Assembly: GCF_900609065.1 (NCBI RefSeq)
Contig: NZ_UXAU01000038.1
Location: forward strand, 124,001-188,000
Source of the DNA: Arthrobacter ulcerisalmonis
GTDB taxonomy: Bacteria > Actinomycetota > Actinomycetes > Actinomycetales > Micrococcaceae
Direction of reading: 5' to 3'
DNA: 64,000 nucleotides
Made by a program: the position numbers and the translations under genes. The notes below the pieces were generated by a model. It was not told where the DNA came from. It saw only the letters and a program-made list of their open reading frames with translations, and did not search any database. Shown here piece after piece: positions 1 to 8,567 of the stretch (position 1 is its first letter; the number at the start of each line of letters is the position of its first letter).

Positions 1-971
1 CCGGGCATCAGGCGCAGGGCACCGTCAACGAATCCGATGTACCAGTCAGGTTGGGTACCGGCCGACACGGGGGAGGGGTCGTACGGTCCGTAGTTCCAGA
101 TCGGGTTGATGGTGAAGAAGCCTGCCATGAGGGCCAGGACACCAAACACGATGAAGAAGAAGCCGCCAGCTTTGGCTGCGTATACGGGGCCGAGGGGGTA
201 ACCCACAACGTTTCCGTCATTCCGGCCAGGACCGGGGTACTGGGTGTGCTTGTGCACAACCACCATGAAGAGGTGCATCACGATCATCAGCAGGATCAGT
301 GCCGGCACCAGAAGGATGTGCAGCATGTACAAGCGGCTGATGATGGCCGTACCGGGGAACTCGCCACCAAAGAGGAAGAACGAGATGTACGTGCCAACGA
401 CCGGGATGGACTTGATGACGCCGTCGATGATTCGCAAGCCGTTGCCGGAGAGCAGGTCATCGGGGAGGGAGTAACCGGTGAAGCCGGCGGCCATGGCCAG
501 GATGAGCAAAACGCTGCCCACAACCCAGTTCATTTCCCGGGGCTTGCGGAACGCGCCAGTAAAGAAGACGCGAAGCATGTGCACGGCCACGGAGGCCACG
601 AACAGCAGCGCTGCCCAGTGGTGAACCTGGCGCATGAACAGGCCGCCACGGATGTCGAACGAAATATCCAGTGACGAGCTGTACGCCACGGACATCTCGA
701 CGCCCTTGAGGGGAATGTACGAGCCGTCGTAGTGCGTCTCAGCCATGGATGGATCGAAGAAGAACGTCAGGAACGTGCCGGAAAGCAGCAGGATCACGAA
801 CGAATAGAGTGCCACTTCACCGAACATGAAGGACCAGTGATCAGGGAAGACCTTCCGGCCGAATTCGCGGAGGATGCCGGAGCCGCCCACCCGCGAATCG
901 ACGAAGTCAGTGAACTTGCCTGTTTTGGTCGTGGCGACGAATGCGGGCTCAGCTGTTGTTTGCGCGCTCAT
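1..971 (-). CDS. qcrB: Cytochrome bc1 complex cytochrome b subunit (partial, C-terminus off the left edge)
   Basis: Cytochrome b of the actinobacterial menaquinol:cytochrome c reductase, an integral membrane protein that binds two b hemes and oxidises menaquinol. Reading minus from an ATG at 971 gives [11 protein letters not shown], then a membrane segment ([16 protein letters not shown]). Two helices carry paired heme-ligand histidines: [11 protein letters not shown] with a later [10 protein letters not shown], and YMLHILLVP with a later [11 protein letters not shown]. The start overlaps the end of the Rieske gene by 23 nt in another frame, as expected for translational coupling. The frame is still open at base 1, so about 320 N-terminal residues are visible. 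Identity is very secure from both motifs and gene order. Confidence 0.96.
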   Translation of the reverse strand, partial: MSAQTTAEPAFVATTKTGKFTDFVDSRVGGSGILREFGRKVFPDHWSFMFGEVALYSFVILLLSGTFLTFFFDPSMAETHYDGSYIPLKGVEMSVAYSSSLDISFDIRGGLFMRQVHHWAALLFVASVAVHMLRVFFTGAFRKPREMNWVVGSVLLILAMAAGFTGYSLPDDLLSGNGLRIIDGVIKSIPVVGTYISFFLFGGEFPGTAIISRLYMLHILLVPALILLMIVMHLFMVVVHKHTQYPGPGRNDGNVVGYPLGPVYAAKAGGFFFIVFGVLALMAGFFTINPIWNYGPYDPSPVSAGTQPDWYIGFVDGALRLMP

Positions 972-2019
972 GCATATCACGCTCCCAGTAACTCGGTCCT
1001 ACAGGTTCTTTGAAGTCGCTGGTGGCGACCAAGTAGCCTTCATCGTCCACTGCGATGGGCAGCTGGGGAAGAGGGCGGCTGGCGGGGCCGAAGATCACTT
1101 TGCACTCTTGCGTGAGGTCAAAGGTGGACTGGTGGCACGGGCACAGCAGGTGGTGCGTCTGCTGCTCGTAGAGAGCAACAGGGCAGCCAACGTGGGTACA
1201 GATCTTGGAGTAGGCAACGATGCCGTTGTAACCCCAATCTTCACGGCCTGCTGAGGGGTTCAGCGAGGCAGGATCCAGACGCATGAGCAGAACGACGGCC
1301 TTAGCCTTTTCGTTGAGCTTGCCTTCTTCGAGTTCGTTCAGGCCCTCAGGGATCACGTGGAAAGCTGACCCGATGGTGACGTCCGAGGCCTTGATGGGGG
1401 TGCCGTCAGGGTCGCGTGCAAGCCGCTTCAGGTTTCCGTCCTGCGGAGCCCACATGGTGTGTGCGAGCTTGTCGTCAGGGCGGGGACCTAGATCGCCGAA
1501 GATGGCGATGGCGGGAAGCGGAGCCAGGGCCACGGCACCAAGCAGCGTATTGCGGATGAGCGGCCGACGCTTGATGCCGGTCTCTTCCAGAATGTCGTCG
1601 ACGATCCGGACAGCAGCCTGCCGGTCCTCTTCGGTCCGGATGGCGTGGCGCTCTTCGGAGACTTCGTGGTCGGGCATCAGGGCCTTGGCCCAATGCACGA
1701 TGCCGGTGCCGATGCCCAGCATGGCGAAGGCGGTGCCAATGCCCAGGAGCATGTTCTGCAGCCGGATGGTGGCAATGCCTGCATCGCCACCCAAATCAAT
1801 GGCGAAGTACGCCACGATGAAGATAATGGTGCCGACAACAGAGAGGCCAAAAAGTAAGGCGACCTGCCGTTCTGCGCGCTTTGCGGCCATCGGATCCGTG
1901 TCGGCCAGGCGCAAACGGTGCGGGGGAATTCCAGGATCTTGGAACTTCTCCACCTCATTCTGACCAGCCTTAGCTACGGTGCCCGAGTGGCTCGGACTGC
2001 CGTCACTATGGTTGCCCAT
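949..2019 (-). CDS. qcrA: Cytochrome bc1 complex Rieske iron-sulfur subunit
   Basis: Rieske [2Fe-2S] protein that passes electrons from menaquinol to the diheme cytochrome c QcrC in the plasma membrane. The cluster ligands are plain: CTHVGC, then CPCHQS. Ahead of them lie three hydrophobic segments, the actinobacterial three-helix form rather than the single anchor of proteobacteria. An ATG 12 nt further upstream (2031) is possible, but a GGATGAGG-type ribosome site sits at proper distance only from 2019. The product is about 356 residues. The gene lies between qcrC and qcrB in one transcript, and its last codons overlap the qcrB start. Confidence 0.96.
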   Translation of the reverse strand: MGNHSDGSPSHSGTVAKAGQNEVEKFQDPGIPPHRLRLADTDPMAAKRAERQVALLFGLSVVGTIIFIVAYFAIDLGGDAGIATIRLQNMLLGIGTAFAMLGIGTGIVHWAKALMPDHEVSEERHAIRTEEDRQAAVRIVDDILEETGIKRRPLIRNTLLGAVALAPLPAIAIFGDLGPRPDDKLAHTMWAPQDGNLKRLARDPDGTPIKASDVTIGSAFHVIPEGLNELEEGKLNEKAKAVVLLMRLDPASLNPSAGREDWGYNGIVAYSKICTHVGCPVALYEQQTHHLLCPCHQSTFDLTQECKVIFGPASRPLPQLPIAVDDEGYLVATSDFKEPVGPSYWERDMHERANNS

Positions 2020-2118
2020 AATTCGCCTCATCCTTCTCTCGTCCCGGCGGCTGCCGGGTTAGTTTCTAATTTCAAGCTGCTGACGAATCAGCAGAAGTTG
2101 TGCGGTGTTGCGGAGACG

Positions 2119-2907
2119 TCAGGACGTCCGGGAGGTAAGCCAGATGGTGAAGGCGATGATGACGCCCAAGCCGGCGATCCAGACGAAGAGACCTTCAGCA
2201 ACCGGCCCCAAGGAACCAAGGTCTGCGCCGCCCGGCGAACCGGAGGACTCGATCTGCTTGAGGAAGGTGATGACGTCGCGCTTACCCTCAGGAGTGATGT
2301 TTGAATCACTGAAGACGGGCATGTTCTGCGGGCCGGTAACCATGGCTTCGTAGATGTGCTTGCCGGTGACATCGGCAAGGGCGGGAGCAAACTTGCCACG
2401 CGTCAGGGCACCGCCAGCAGCAGCAGCGTTGTGGCACATGGCGCAGTTGGTGCGGAAGAGCTCGCCGCCAGCAGCGGCGTCGCCGCCCTCATCCAACAGG
2501 TGTTCCTCAGGAATTGCCGGGCCAGCTCCCAGGGAAGCTACGTAGGCTGACAACTGGTGAGTCTGTTCGTCGTTGAACTGGGCCGGCTTCTTCATGGCCT
2601 GCGGGCCATTCATCTGCATCGGCATCCGGCCGGTGCCGACCTGGAAGTCGACTGCGGCAGCGCCGACGCCAACCAGTGACGGGCCGGCGGGGGAGCCGCT
2701 GGCACCCATGCCGTGGCACGTGGCGCAGTTGGCGGCGAAGAGCTTGCCACCTTCTTCAGTGTCATTGGCACTGTACGTGGTGGTGGATGCCTTGGCCTCA
2801 TTGACGGTGGTCGCGACGGCGTAGAGGCCACCCATGACCAGGAGCCCCATAAGGAGCAGGGCTACTGCTGCTAGTGGGTGACGCCGCTTTTGCGAGAGAG
2901 CCTTCAC
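2119..2907 (-). CDS. qcrC: Cytochrome bc1 complex diheme cytochrome c subunit
   Basis: Membrane-anchored diheme cytochrome c that replaces soluble cytochrome c by linking complex III directly to the aa3 oxidase. An N-terminal membrane helix (residues about 12-33) is followed by two c-type heme sites, CATCH (61-65) and CAMCH (155-159), and a C-terminal helix (about 236-257). Length is 262 aa, normal for the family. The start is GTG, preceded by AAAGGAACC. It lies 86 nt after ctaE and 99 nt before qcrA. Two CXXCH sites plus two anchors are diagnostic of actinobacterial QcrC. Confidence 0.96.
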   Translation of the reverse strand: MKALSQKRRHPLAAVALLLMGLLVMGGLYAVATTVNEAKASTTTYSANDTEEGGKLFAANCATCHGMGASGSPAGPSLVGVGAAAVDFQVGTGRMPMQMNGPQAMKKPAQFNDEQTHQLSAYVASLGAGPAIPEEHLLDEGGDAAAGGELFRTNCAMCHNAAAAGGALTRGKFAPALADVTGKHIYEAMVTGPQNMPVFSDSNITPEGKRDVITFLKQIESSGSPGGADLGSLGPVAEGLFVWIAGLGVIIAFTIWLTSRTS

Positions 2908-2969
2908 GTGGTGGTTCCTTTATTCGATCCTGCGTCGGCTCCGGGAGCCGCTACCTGAAATTCTGCCTC

Positions 2970-2981
2970 TTGTAGAAAAAG
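2970..2981. repeat. 12-nt motif, one copy of an inverted pair flanking ctaE
   Basis: TTGTAGAAAAAG on the plus strand, 63 nt before the qcrC start. Its exact reverse complement lies at 3691-3702, 59 nt before the ctaE start. Function is not known to me. Confidence 0.4.
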
Positions 2982-2993
2982 AATCAAAGCTGA

Positions 2994-3632
2994 CTACTTG
3001 AGGACGTAGATGACCAGGAAGAGCCCGATCCAGACAACGTCGACGAAGTGCCAGTAATAAGAGGTGACGATCGCAGACGTAGCTTCAAAATGGCCGAACT
3101 TTTTGGCCGCGAAGGACCGGCCCATGATGAGCAAGAAGGCGATGAGGCCGCCGATGACGTGCAGGCCGTGGAAGCCGGTAGTCATGTAGAAGGCCGAGCC
3201 GTATGCGTTGGAGGACAGCGAGACGTGCTCGGAAACCAGCATGGCGTACTCGAAGGACTGACCGCCCACGAAGATCGCACCCATGATGAAGGTCAGGGTG
3301 AACCATTCATTCATTCCCCACTGGGAGAACTGGAAGCGGCTGCCTGAGCGGCGCGGCTGGAGCCTTTCGGCGGCGAAGACGCCCATCTGGCAGGCAAAGG
3401 AGCTGGCCACAAGGACGATCGTGTTTGCTAGCGCGAAGGGGAAGTTGAGCTTGGCTGTCTCTTCGGCCCACATTGCTCCGCTGGTGGAGCGCAGTGTGAA
3501 GTACATGGCGAAGAGACCGGCGAAGAACATCAACTCGCTGGACAGCCAGACTACGGTTCCAACAGAAACCATATTGGGGCGGTTCAGCGTGGGGTGCGCC
3601 GGGGTACTGGGGGCATGAGTCGCAGATGTCAC
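2994..3632 (-). CDS. ctaE: Cytochrome c oxidase subunit III (aa3 type)
   Basis: Subunit III of the aa3 terminal oxidase, a membrane protein that stabilises the oxygen-reducing core and forms a supercomplex with QcrABC. The start is the GTG at 3632 ([13 protein letters not shown]); a longer reading to 3668 exists, but the extra residues ([12 protein letters not shown]) would overlap the promoter. The 212-residue product has several membrane helices, including [19 protein letters not shown] near the N-terminus and a C-terminal [17 protein letters not shown], both typical of subunit III. It is the first gene of ctaE-qcrC-qcrA-qcrB. The catalytic subunits ctaC and ctaD are not in the window. Confidence 0.95.
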   Translation of the reverse strand: MTSATHAPSTPAHPTLNRPNMVSVGTVVWLSSELMFFAGLFAMYFTLRSTSGAMWAEETAKLNFPFALANTIVLVASSFACQMGVFAAERLQPRRSGSRFQFSQWGMNEWFTLTFIMGAIFVGGQSFEYAMLVSEHVSLSSNAYGSAFYMTTGFHGLHVIGGLIAFLLIMGRSFAAKKFGHFEATSAIVTSYYWHFVDVVWIGLFLVIYVLK

Positions 3633-3638
3633 ATAGAC

Positions 3639-3668
3639 ATTATGTCTGTAAAAGTCCCTGCTGCCCAA
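3639..3668 (-). promoter_or_regulatory. Putative ctaE promoter (leaderless)
   Basis: On the minus strand TTGGGC (3663-3668), an 18-nt spacer and CATAAT (3639-3644) lie 6 nt before the GTG. A perfect inverted repeat AGACAT-T-ATGTCT (3635-3647) overlaps the -10. This fits leaderless transcription and possibly an operator. Confidence 0.5.
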
Positions 3669-3690
3669 CGCAAACCGCCTTTTGGGGGGA

Positions 3691-3702
3691 CTTTTTCTAC
3701 AA
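3691..3702. repeat. 12-nt motif, second copy of the ctaE-flanking inverted pair
   Basis: CTTTTTCTACAA on the plus strand, the reverse complement of the motif at 2970-2981, just upstream of the putative ctaE -35. A regulator site common to the qcr and cta genes is possible; this is inference. Confidence 0.4.
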
Positions 3703-3768
3703 AGACGCGAATTTGCTCTGAAAAGTTCCCACGCGGCTCACCATTGGTCAGCGTGGCGGGTTGGTCGA

Positions 3769-3774
3769 TAGCAT
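3769..3774 (+). promoter_or_regulatory. -10 box of a leaderless trpD transcript
   Basis: TAGCAT ends 6 nt before the GTG start of trpD and there is no ribosome site, so transcription probably begins at the start codon. Confidence 0.5.
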
Positions 3775-3780
3775 CAGTGG

Positions 3781-4836
3781 GTGACTTCACCGGCAACTTC
3801 AGCCCCCACCAACACGTGGCCCCGGCTCATTTCAGCGCTCATCAACGGTTCGGATCTGACCTCGGAGAACACGTCCTGGGCGATGGACACCATCATGTCC
3901 GGCGCTGCAACTCCTGCGCAGATCGCCGGTTTCTTGGTGGCGCTCAGTTCCAAGGGCGAAACGGTGGAAGAGTTGTCCGGTCTTGTCGCAGCGATGTTGG
4001 AGCATGCCAATCCCATTGCCATCAGCGGTGAGAAGCTGGACATCGTGGGCACTGGCGGGGACCAGCTCAACACGGTGAATATCTCCACGATGGCAGCACT
4101 GGTGGCAGCTGGCGCCGGTGCAAGGGTGGTCAAGCACGGCAATCGGGCGGCGTCGTCGTCGTCTGGTTCTGCGGATGTCCTGGAAGCTTTGGGTGTCCGC
4201 TTGGACCTTCCGATTGACCATGTGGCGCGCAACGCTGAGGCGGCAGGGATCACGTTTTGTTTTGCTCAGGTATTTCATCCTTCGTTCCGTCACACAGCTG
4301 TGCCGCGCAAGGAATTGGCCATTCCCACAGCGTTCAACTTCCTTGGTCCGCTGACGAATCCTGCCCAGGTGCAGGCCTCGGCAGTGGGTGTCGCGAACGC
4401 GCGGATGGCGCCGCTCGTGGCCGGTGTCCTGGCCAAGCGGGGGAGTCGCGGCCTGGTCTTTCGAGGCGGAGACGGACTCGATGAGTTGACCACCACCGGG
4501 CCCTCCACGGTGTGGGAAATCCGGGTTGGCCGGGTCGCTGAGTTTGAGTTCTCACCCCAGGACCTGGGGATAGCAAAAGCGACGGTCGATCAGCTGCGTG
4601 GCGGTGACGCCGCTGCCAACGCTGGCGTGGTGCACGAGGTACTTGCCGGAAAGCCGGGGCCCGCACGGGATGCGGTCCTTCTCAATGCTGCCGCTGGCCT
4701 GGTTGCTTTCGACCTCGCCGCGGATGGATCGTTCCTCGATCGGATGCAGGTGGCCTACCAACGGGCGGCAGTGTCCATCGATTCAGGAGCGGCCGCCGCT
4801 GTCCTGGCCAACTGGGTTAGGTTGACGCGCGCCTGA
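3781..4836 (+). CDS. trpD: Anthranilate phosphoribosyltransferase
   Basis: Second step of tryptophan synthesis: transfers the phosphoribosyl group of PRPP to anthranilate. The 351-residue protein has the glycine-rich PRPP loop [14 protein letters not shown] and the following [21 protein letters not shown] segment, both standard for TrpD. The start is a GTG placed 6 nt after a TAGCAT -10 box. The gene stands alone, divergent from ctaE, away from other trp genes. This trpD/cta-qcr neighbourhood is common in Arthrobacter and other actinobacteria. Confidence 0.96.
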   Translation: MTSPATSAPTNTWPRLISALINGSDLTSENTSWAMDTIMSGAATPAQIAGFLVALSSKGETVEELSGLVAAMLEHANPIAISGEKLDIVGTGGDQLNTVNISTMAALVAAGAGARVVKHGNRAASSSSGSADVLEALGVRLDLPIDHVARNAEAAGITFCFAQVFHPSFRHTAVPRKELAIPTAFNFLGPLTNPAQVQASAVGVANARMAPLVAGVLAKRGSRGLVFRGGDGLDELTTTGPSTVWEIRVGRVAEFEFSPQDLGIAKATVDQLRGGDAAANAGVVHEVLAGKPGPARDAVLLNAAAGLVAFDLAADGSFLDRMQVAYQRAAVSIDSGAAAAVLANWVRLTRA

Positions 4837-4860
4837 GGCCGCCGGCCGCCGTCGTGCGCC

Positions 4861-5136
4861 CTAGAAACCCAGCGAAAACGCGGCGTCCAGGTCGTGCTGG
4901 GAGTACGCGCGGAACGCGATGTGAGTGGTGGTGTGCACCACTGCCGGAACCTTGGAGAGACGGTCGGCGATGACGTCGGCAAGATCCTCGTGCCGAGGCA
5001 CCCGCGCCACCGCGATCAGGTCCCATTCGCCGGTGACCGAGTAGACCTCGCTGATGCCTTCGAGGGCAGAGATCTGTTCTGCGGTCTCGGGGATACGGGA
5101 GGCGTCAGTTTTGATCAGTACGAAAGCGGTGATCAC
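4861..5136 (-). CDS. Stand-alone Lrp/AsnC ligand-binding (RAM) domain protein
   Basis: A 91-residue protein that is only the effector-binding alpha/beta half of an Lrp/AsnC regulator, without the helix-turn-helix. The sequence ITAFVLIKTD, VTGEWDLIAVARV and VHTTTHIAFRAY follows the RAM fold. Such proteins oligomerise and bind amino acids or modulate full-length Lrp proteins; the ligand here is unknown. Translation starts at GTG with AAAGGA upstream. Convergent with trpD, 24 nt away. The same neighbour is common next to trpD in related genomes, so a link to amino-acid sensing is plausible but unproven. Confidence 0.85.
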   Translation of the reverse strand: MITAFVLIKTDASRIPETAEQISALEGISEVYSVTGEWDLIAVARVPRHEDLADVIADRLSKVPAVVHTTTHIAFRAYSQHDLDAAFSLGF

Positions 5137-5245
5137 GGGAATCCTTTCGGATCAGTTGCGGGGGATTGCCTGCGGGAATGGGCTGCTGCGCCCAGCCTAT
5201 TACAGTCCCCGGGTCTGGGAAGGCTAGTGCGTGCGGCGGGTTTGA

Positions 5246-5653
5246 TCAGCTTTCTCGGGGCCGCCGTCGACGAATTGCGGCGACGAGCAACCGGTAGCCA
5301 ACCAGCAGGATGCCCAAGGAAAGCAGCGCCACTATAAAGAACGGTAAAACGACTGTCTGGCCCGTCACTGCGCGGAGTAGCATGCCGCCAATCAGGGCGC
5401 CGAACCATATACCGATCCCGGCATGTATGGGGGATAGCGGATGCCGCCAGGCACGCATGGCCAGCCAGCCGAGCGCAGCGCCCACCAGGAAAGGCCACGC
5501 TGTAAGGAACACGCCGGTGACGACGTCGCCGCGGGCGTGTGCGTCGCGTCCGACGGCGGCAAACACCAGGATCAGGACCACGTCAGTGATCGCGGCGATC
5601 GCCACCGTCGTGGCTGATGGGGGAGTCGACGTGCGGATTTTGGGCGAAGTCAT
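5246..5653 (-). CDS. DUF3054 family membrane protein
   Basis: About 135 residues with four hydrophobic segments (IAAITDVVLILVFAAVG, TGVFLTAWPFLVGAALGWLA, IHAGIGIWFGALIGGMLL, VLPFFIVALLSLGILLVGY) and a basic C-terminus. This matches the DUF3054 family of small actinobacterial membrane proteins of unknown function. The ATG at 5653 lies 7 nt after TAGGCT, so I prefer it to an upstream ATG at 5680. It reads toward the RAM-domain gene, 109 nt away. No catalytic motif is visible. Confidence 0.75.
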   Translation of the reverse strand: MTSPKIRTSTPPSATTVAIAAITDVVLILVFAAVGRDAHARGDVVTGVFLTAWPFLVGAALGWLAMRAWRHPLSPIHAGIGIWFGALIGGMLLRAVTGQTVVLPFFIVALLSLGILLVGYRLLVAAIRRRRPRES

Positions 5654-5660
5654 GGGTTCC

Positions 5661-5666
5661 AGCCTA
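5661..5666 (-). promoter_or_regulatory. -10 box of a leaderless DUF3054 transcript
   Basis: TAGGCT on the minus strand, 7 nt before the ATG at 5653. Confidence 0.5.
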
Positions 5667-5822
5667 TCGGCCGGGAGCATTGCCGCGGTCCGCGGCGACG
5701 GCTTTCACCCCATAAGACGCTGCCTTACCGATTGTCACCGAATGTCTCGCTGAGGAATGCGAGGATTAGGCGAGAAACGATCGATAGTGGGCTGCCCTGA
5801 CGGGCCGCTGCGAGGAGGTTCC

Positions 5823-5972
5823 ATGAATAGGCCGCTGTGGATCTGCACTCTGGTGGGCGCCGCGGTGGGGTTTTCCTTCGGACTGGCGGTGTACGACAGC
5901 CCGGTGGTGGGTTTCGCCGTCGGAATCGGGTTGGGTGCCCTGGTCGGCGCCAGCTTCCGACGGCGGCACTAG
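5823..5972 (+). CDS. Small glycine-rich membrane protein
   Basis: A 49-residue protein starting MNRPLWICTL with two hydrophobic stretches rich in small residues (VGAAVGFSFGLAV and VVGFAVGIGLGALVGASF) and a basic RRRH tail. The start is set by a strong AGGAGG 4 nt upstream; the frame extends further 5', but that part has no ribosome site. The G-x3-G spacing suggests tightly packed helices. Function unknown. It lies 58 nt upstream of the AlkD-like gene and may share a transcript with it. Confidence 0.65.
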   Translation: MNRPLWICTLVGAAVGFSFGLAVYDSPVVGFAVGIGLGALVGASFRRRH

Positions 5973-6030
5973 GCTTTTCGCGTGGGCGGGCGCCCGCGCT
6001 GAATATTGGGCTTACTCGCAAGGAGGAATC

Positions 6031-6783
6031 GTGGCGGAGACCGAAGTGCAGAGGGTGCTGGCCGAGTTGGCTGCGCTGGACGATCCCAAGGTACGCGCCG
6101 TCAACCTCAGACGGGGCGATGACCACGGACTGAACCTGTCCAAAGTGCGCTTGATCGCGAAGCGGCTGAAGATCCAACAGCCTTTGGCGCGTGATCTGTG
6201 GGCAAGCGGTGACACCGGGGCGCGATTGCTTGCCCTGCTGATCTGCCGGCCGAAGGATTTCACGGCAGCCGAACTCGATGCCATGGTGCGCGAGCCGTCT
6301 GCACCGAAAGTCCATGACTGGCTGGTGAATTATGTGGTGAAAAAGAGCCCCCATGCCGAGGCGCTCCGTGTGGCGTGGAGTACAGACGCCGACCCTGTGG
6401 TGGCCAGTGCAGCATGGGCGTTGACAAGTGAGCGTGTGGTCAAAAAGCCTGCTGGCCTGGACTTGACTGCCCTGCTCGACGCTATCGAGGCCGAGATGAA
6501 GATTGCGCCGGATCGTTTGCAGTGGGCCATGAACCATACTCTGGCGCAGATCGGGATCAACCACGCTGAGTACCGGCCGCGCGCCCTGGCCATAGGCGAG
6601 CGGCTCGAAGTGCTGAAGGATTATCCAACGCCTGCCAACTGCACCTCACCGTATGCACCGGACTGGATCAACGAAATGTGCGGCGGAGCGAGGAAGCTGC
6701 AGCGGCGCCACACTGAGGCGCCGGGGGAGTGGGGCTGCTTCGAGTCCTTCTTTTCCTACGGAGTTCAGGCTTGTGGTTCGTAA
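6031..6783 (+). CDS. AlkD-like DNA alkylation repair family protein
   Basis: A 250-residue all-helical protein resembling the DNA alkylation repair (COG4912, HEAT-like repeat) family, whose AlkD members are glycosylases for bulky cationic base lesions. Visible family features are the N-terminal region with LIAKRLKIQQPLARDLWASGD, the D-WLVNYVVKK segment and WALTSERV. The GTG at 6031 is chosen because AAGGAGG precedes it by 4 nt. Catalytic function in this subgroup is not assured. Its 3' end overlaps the convergent VOC gene by 19 nt. Confidence 0.75.
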   Translation: MAETEVQRVLAELAALDDPKVRAVNLRRGDDHGLNLSKVRLIAKRLKIQQPLARDLWASGDTGARLLALLICRPKDFTAAELDAMVREPSAPKVHDWLVNYVVKKSPHAEALRVAWSTDADPVVASAAWALTSERVVKKPAGLDLTALLDAIEAEMKIAPDRLQWAMNHTLAQIGINHAEYRPRALAIGERLEVLKDYPTPANCTSPYAPDWINEMCGGARKLQRRHTEAPGEWGCFESFFSYGVQACGS

Positions 6784-7163
6784 CCAATCAGCCAGTGCAG
6801 GCCGAACCGGTCACGTACCTGGCCGTCAGATGCTCCCCAAGGTTTGGGCTCCAACGGATCGATGATTTCCCCACCGTCAGCCAGCTTGTCGAACCACTCA
6901 TGCAGGCTTGCAGGTTCCGCCGTGCCCAACAGGGACAACATGAGTCCTTCAAACCGGACGGGTGGTTGGCCCGCTGCGGCGTCTGAACCTGCCAGGACCA
7001 CCGGTCCGTCGAGAACACCGTGGGCGATGCCGTCCGGATCGCCTGCCGCGCCGAAACCCGCGTTGGTGTGGAGACTGACGCTGCCGCCGAAAATGCCGGC
7101 GTAGAAGGTGAGAGCTTCACGAGTGGTACCCGGAAACGTGACGTAGATCTGGGGTGCAGTCAT
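6765..7163 (-). CDS. VOC-superfamily protein (PhnB/glyoxalase-like)
   Basis: A 132-residue vicinal-oxygen-chelate fold protein of the PhnB type: the N-terminus IYVTFPGTTREALTFYAGIFGG and the C-terminal WGASDGQVRDRFGLHWLIGYE are characteristic. Proteins of this group have no single known reaction; some act as glyoxalases or bind antibiotics. The ATG lies 6 nt after TAGGCT, indicating a leaderless message. It converges on the AlkD-like gene. Confidence 0.82.
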   Translation of the reverse strand: MTAPQIYVTFPGTTREALTFYAGIFGGSVSLHTNAGFGAAGDPDGIAHGVLDGPVVLAGSDAAAGQPPVRFEGLMLSLLGTAEPASLHEWFDKLADGGEIIDPLEPKPWGASDGQVRDRFGLHWLIGYEPQA

Positions 7164-7401
7164 TTTTACAGCCTAACTGCGGTGGAGTAACTGCCGCTTT
7201 CTGGACAGAGGAGCAGAGGCGTCGGACGGATTCCGCCATCCTGTGAGCATCTCGGAGAACATGAGATTTACAGCTCAATGGACGACGGCAGATCCTGCAC
7301 CACATGCAAGCATTCTTCTTCTACTTTACATAATGTAGATTATCGGCGCATTTGAAATCTCGCTGGGAGTAGCTACAACTCAGCCAGTCCGCCGCGCTCA
7401 T
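7164..7401. other. Intergenic region upstream of the VOC gene
   Basis: No gene is supported here. It holds the VOC -10 box (TAGGCT, 7170-7175 minus strand) and, at 7327-7337, the inverted repeat TACAT-A-ATGTA inside an AT-rich patch. The core ACAT-N-ATGT resembles the repeat at the ctaE promoter (3635-3647), but with only two copies this may be chance. Confidence 0.4.
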
Positions 7402-7893
7402 CTAGCCCGCTTGCGCCGAACGGCCCATGCGCTGCTTCGCCGTTTGCGTCCCCTTGCCAATCGGGACCTGCGCGGTGGCTTTGGCCAGGCCGAACAGTGG
7501 CATTCCGCTGTAGATGGTTTCGATCCCGGACGTCTGCACCTGGTAAGTCTCATGCCAGATCCCGATCTCCCCCGACCCGGCGTGTTCTTTCATGAAGCTC
7601 CGCCATGGTTCCAGGTGCGGAGCTTCCCGGTCGGCGGCAAACTTCCTTAGATGTTCGGGACTCTGCCAGTAGGTGACCATCAGGGTGGTGCGACCAAACC
7701 ACTGTTCAACCCCAAGCATGCCGGTATCGGGGTTCTCGGAAAGATGACGCAGCATGCGTGGCATCGAGGCAGCCACCCGGGCAACCTTGCCGATTTTCCA
7801 CCAGCGATTGGCACGCATGCCGATCAGAAACACTGTCACGGATTCCTGTCCGGGGTTGGCCGTGAATCGGCCGGGATAGATCTGTTGCCCCAC
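7402..7893 (-). CDS. DUF4188 domain-containing protein
   Basis: A 163-residue protein with the DUF4188 pattern: YPGRFTA near the N-terminus, VTVFLIGMRANRWWKIGKV, then GTMLGVEQWFGRTTLM-like core and EPWRSFMKEH followed by IWHETYQV. The family has a ferredoxin-like alpha/beta-barrel look and is often annotated as monooxygenase-like, but no reaction is established. It is divergent from a TetR regulator, with a 28-nt palindrome between the two starts, so expression is probably repressed by that regulator and induced by an unknown small molecule. Confidence 0.8.
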   Translation of the reverse strand: MGQQIYPGRFTANPGQESVTVFLIGMRANRWWKIGKVARVAASMPRMLRHLSENPDTGMLGVEQWFGRTTLMVTYWQSPEHLRKFAADREAPHLEPWRSFMKEHAGSGEIGIWHETYQVQTSGIETIYSGMPLFGLAKATAQVPIGKGTQTAKQRMGRSAQAG

Positions 7894-7927
7894 GATGTGG
7901 CTCCTATGTAGTTACTGACAGCGGATT

Positions 7928-7955
7928 CATAACGTTGTTACAAAACAATGTTATG
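7928..7955. promoter_or_regulatory. Palindromic operator between DUF4188 and tetR genes
   Basis: Arms CATAACGTTGTT (7928-7939) and AACAATGTTATG (7944-7955) match at 11 of 12 positions around a 4-nt centre. Placement between divergent starts is typical of a TetR autoregulatory operator. Confidence 0.75.
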
Positions 7956-7969
7956 AAATAATGGTGGAC

Positions 7970-8566
7970 ATGGCAAGACCTGTAGTGCATACCAGTGACC
8001 TCCGAGCTGAGCTGTTGTTGGTGACTGCTGTCCTGGTGGACCGAGGCGGCCCGGACAAGGTCACGGTGCGGGACGTGGCTGCGGCAGCAGGAACATCCAC
8101 GACGGCGGTCTACTCACTGTTCGGCGGGAAGTCGGGGCTGCTCAACGCCGTTGTCGATGACGGCTTCCGCTCGTTTGGTGACTCCCAAAAGACTGCCCTG
8201 AAGGGCGGGCTGCGTGGCCTGGGCGCGGCCTATCGCGATTGGGCACGAAGCCATCCAGCGCTGTACCGGCTGATGTTCGGTGGTGCGCTGGCTTCCCTGA
8301 CCGAATGCCAACCCAGTCCGGACGAGCCCATGGACGCCATGGGTCCACTCAAAACGGCGGTGGCTGAAGCTCAGCAGGGCGGCGATGCTAGCCAGGCACA
8401 GGTGGACGTCGTCGCAGCAGCAATCTGGGGACAGGTCCACGGTCTGGTAAGCCTGGAACTCGCGCAGATGGGACCGCCCGGCGTGGATTGGGATGCAGCT
8501 TATGACGTCGCCCTCGATGCCATCTCTCGCTGCTGGGATATCTCGGCGGCACGGCCAATCGAGTAG
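7970..8566 (+). CDS. TetR/AcrR family transcriptional regulator
   Basis: A 198-residue repressor with an N-terminal helix-turn-helix (VTVRDVAAAAGTSTTAVYSLFGGKSGLLNAVV, residues about 30-60) and a C-terminal ligand-binding half containing WARSHPALYRLMFGG, as in WHG-type TetR proteins. An in-frame ATG at 7961 is possible, but the ATG at 7970 is 7 nt after AATAAT, which fits leaderless initiation. The operator at 7928-7955 overlaps this promoter, so the protein probably represses itself and the divergent DUF4188 gene. Ligand unknown. Confidence 0.88.
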   Translation: MARPVVHTSDLRAELLLVTAVLVDRGGPDKVTVRDVAAAAGTSTTAVYSLFGGKSGLLNAVVDDGFRSFGDSQKTALKGGLRGLGAAYRDWARSHPALYRLMFGGALASLTECQPSPDEPMDAMGPLKTAVAEAQQGGDASQAQVDVVAAAIWGQVHGLVSLELAQMGPPGVDWDAAYDVALDAISRCWDISAARPIE

Positions 8567-8567
8567 G

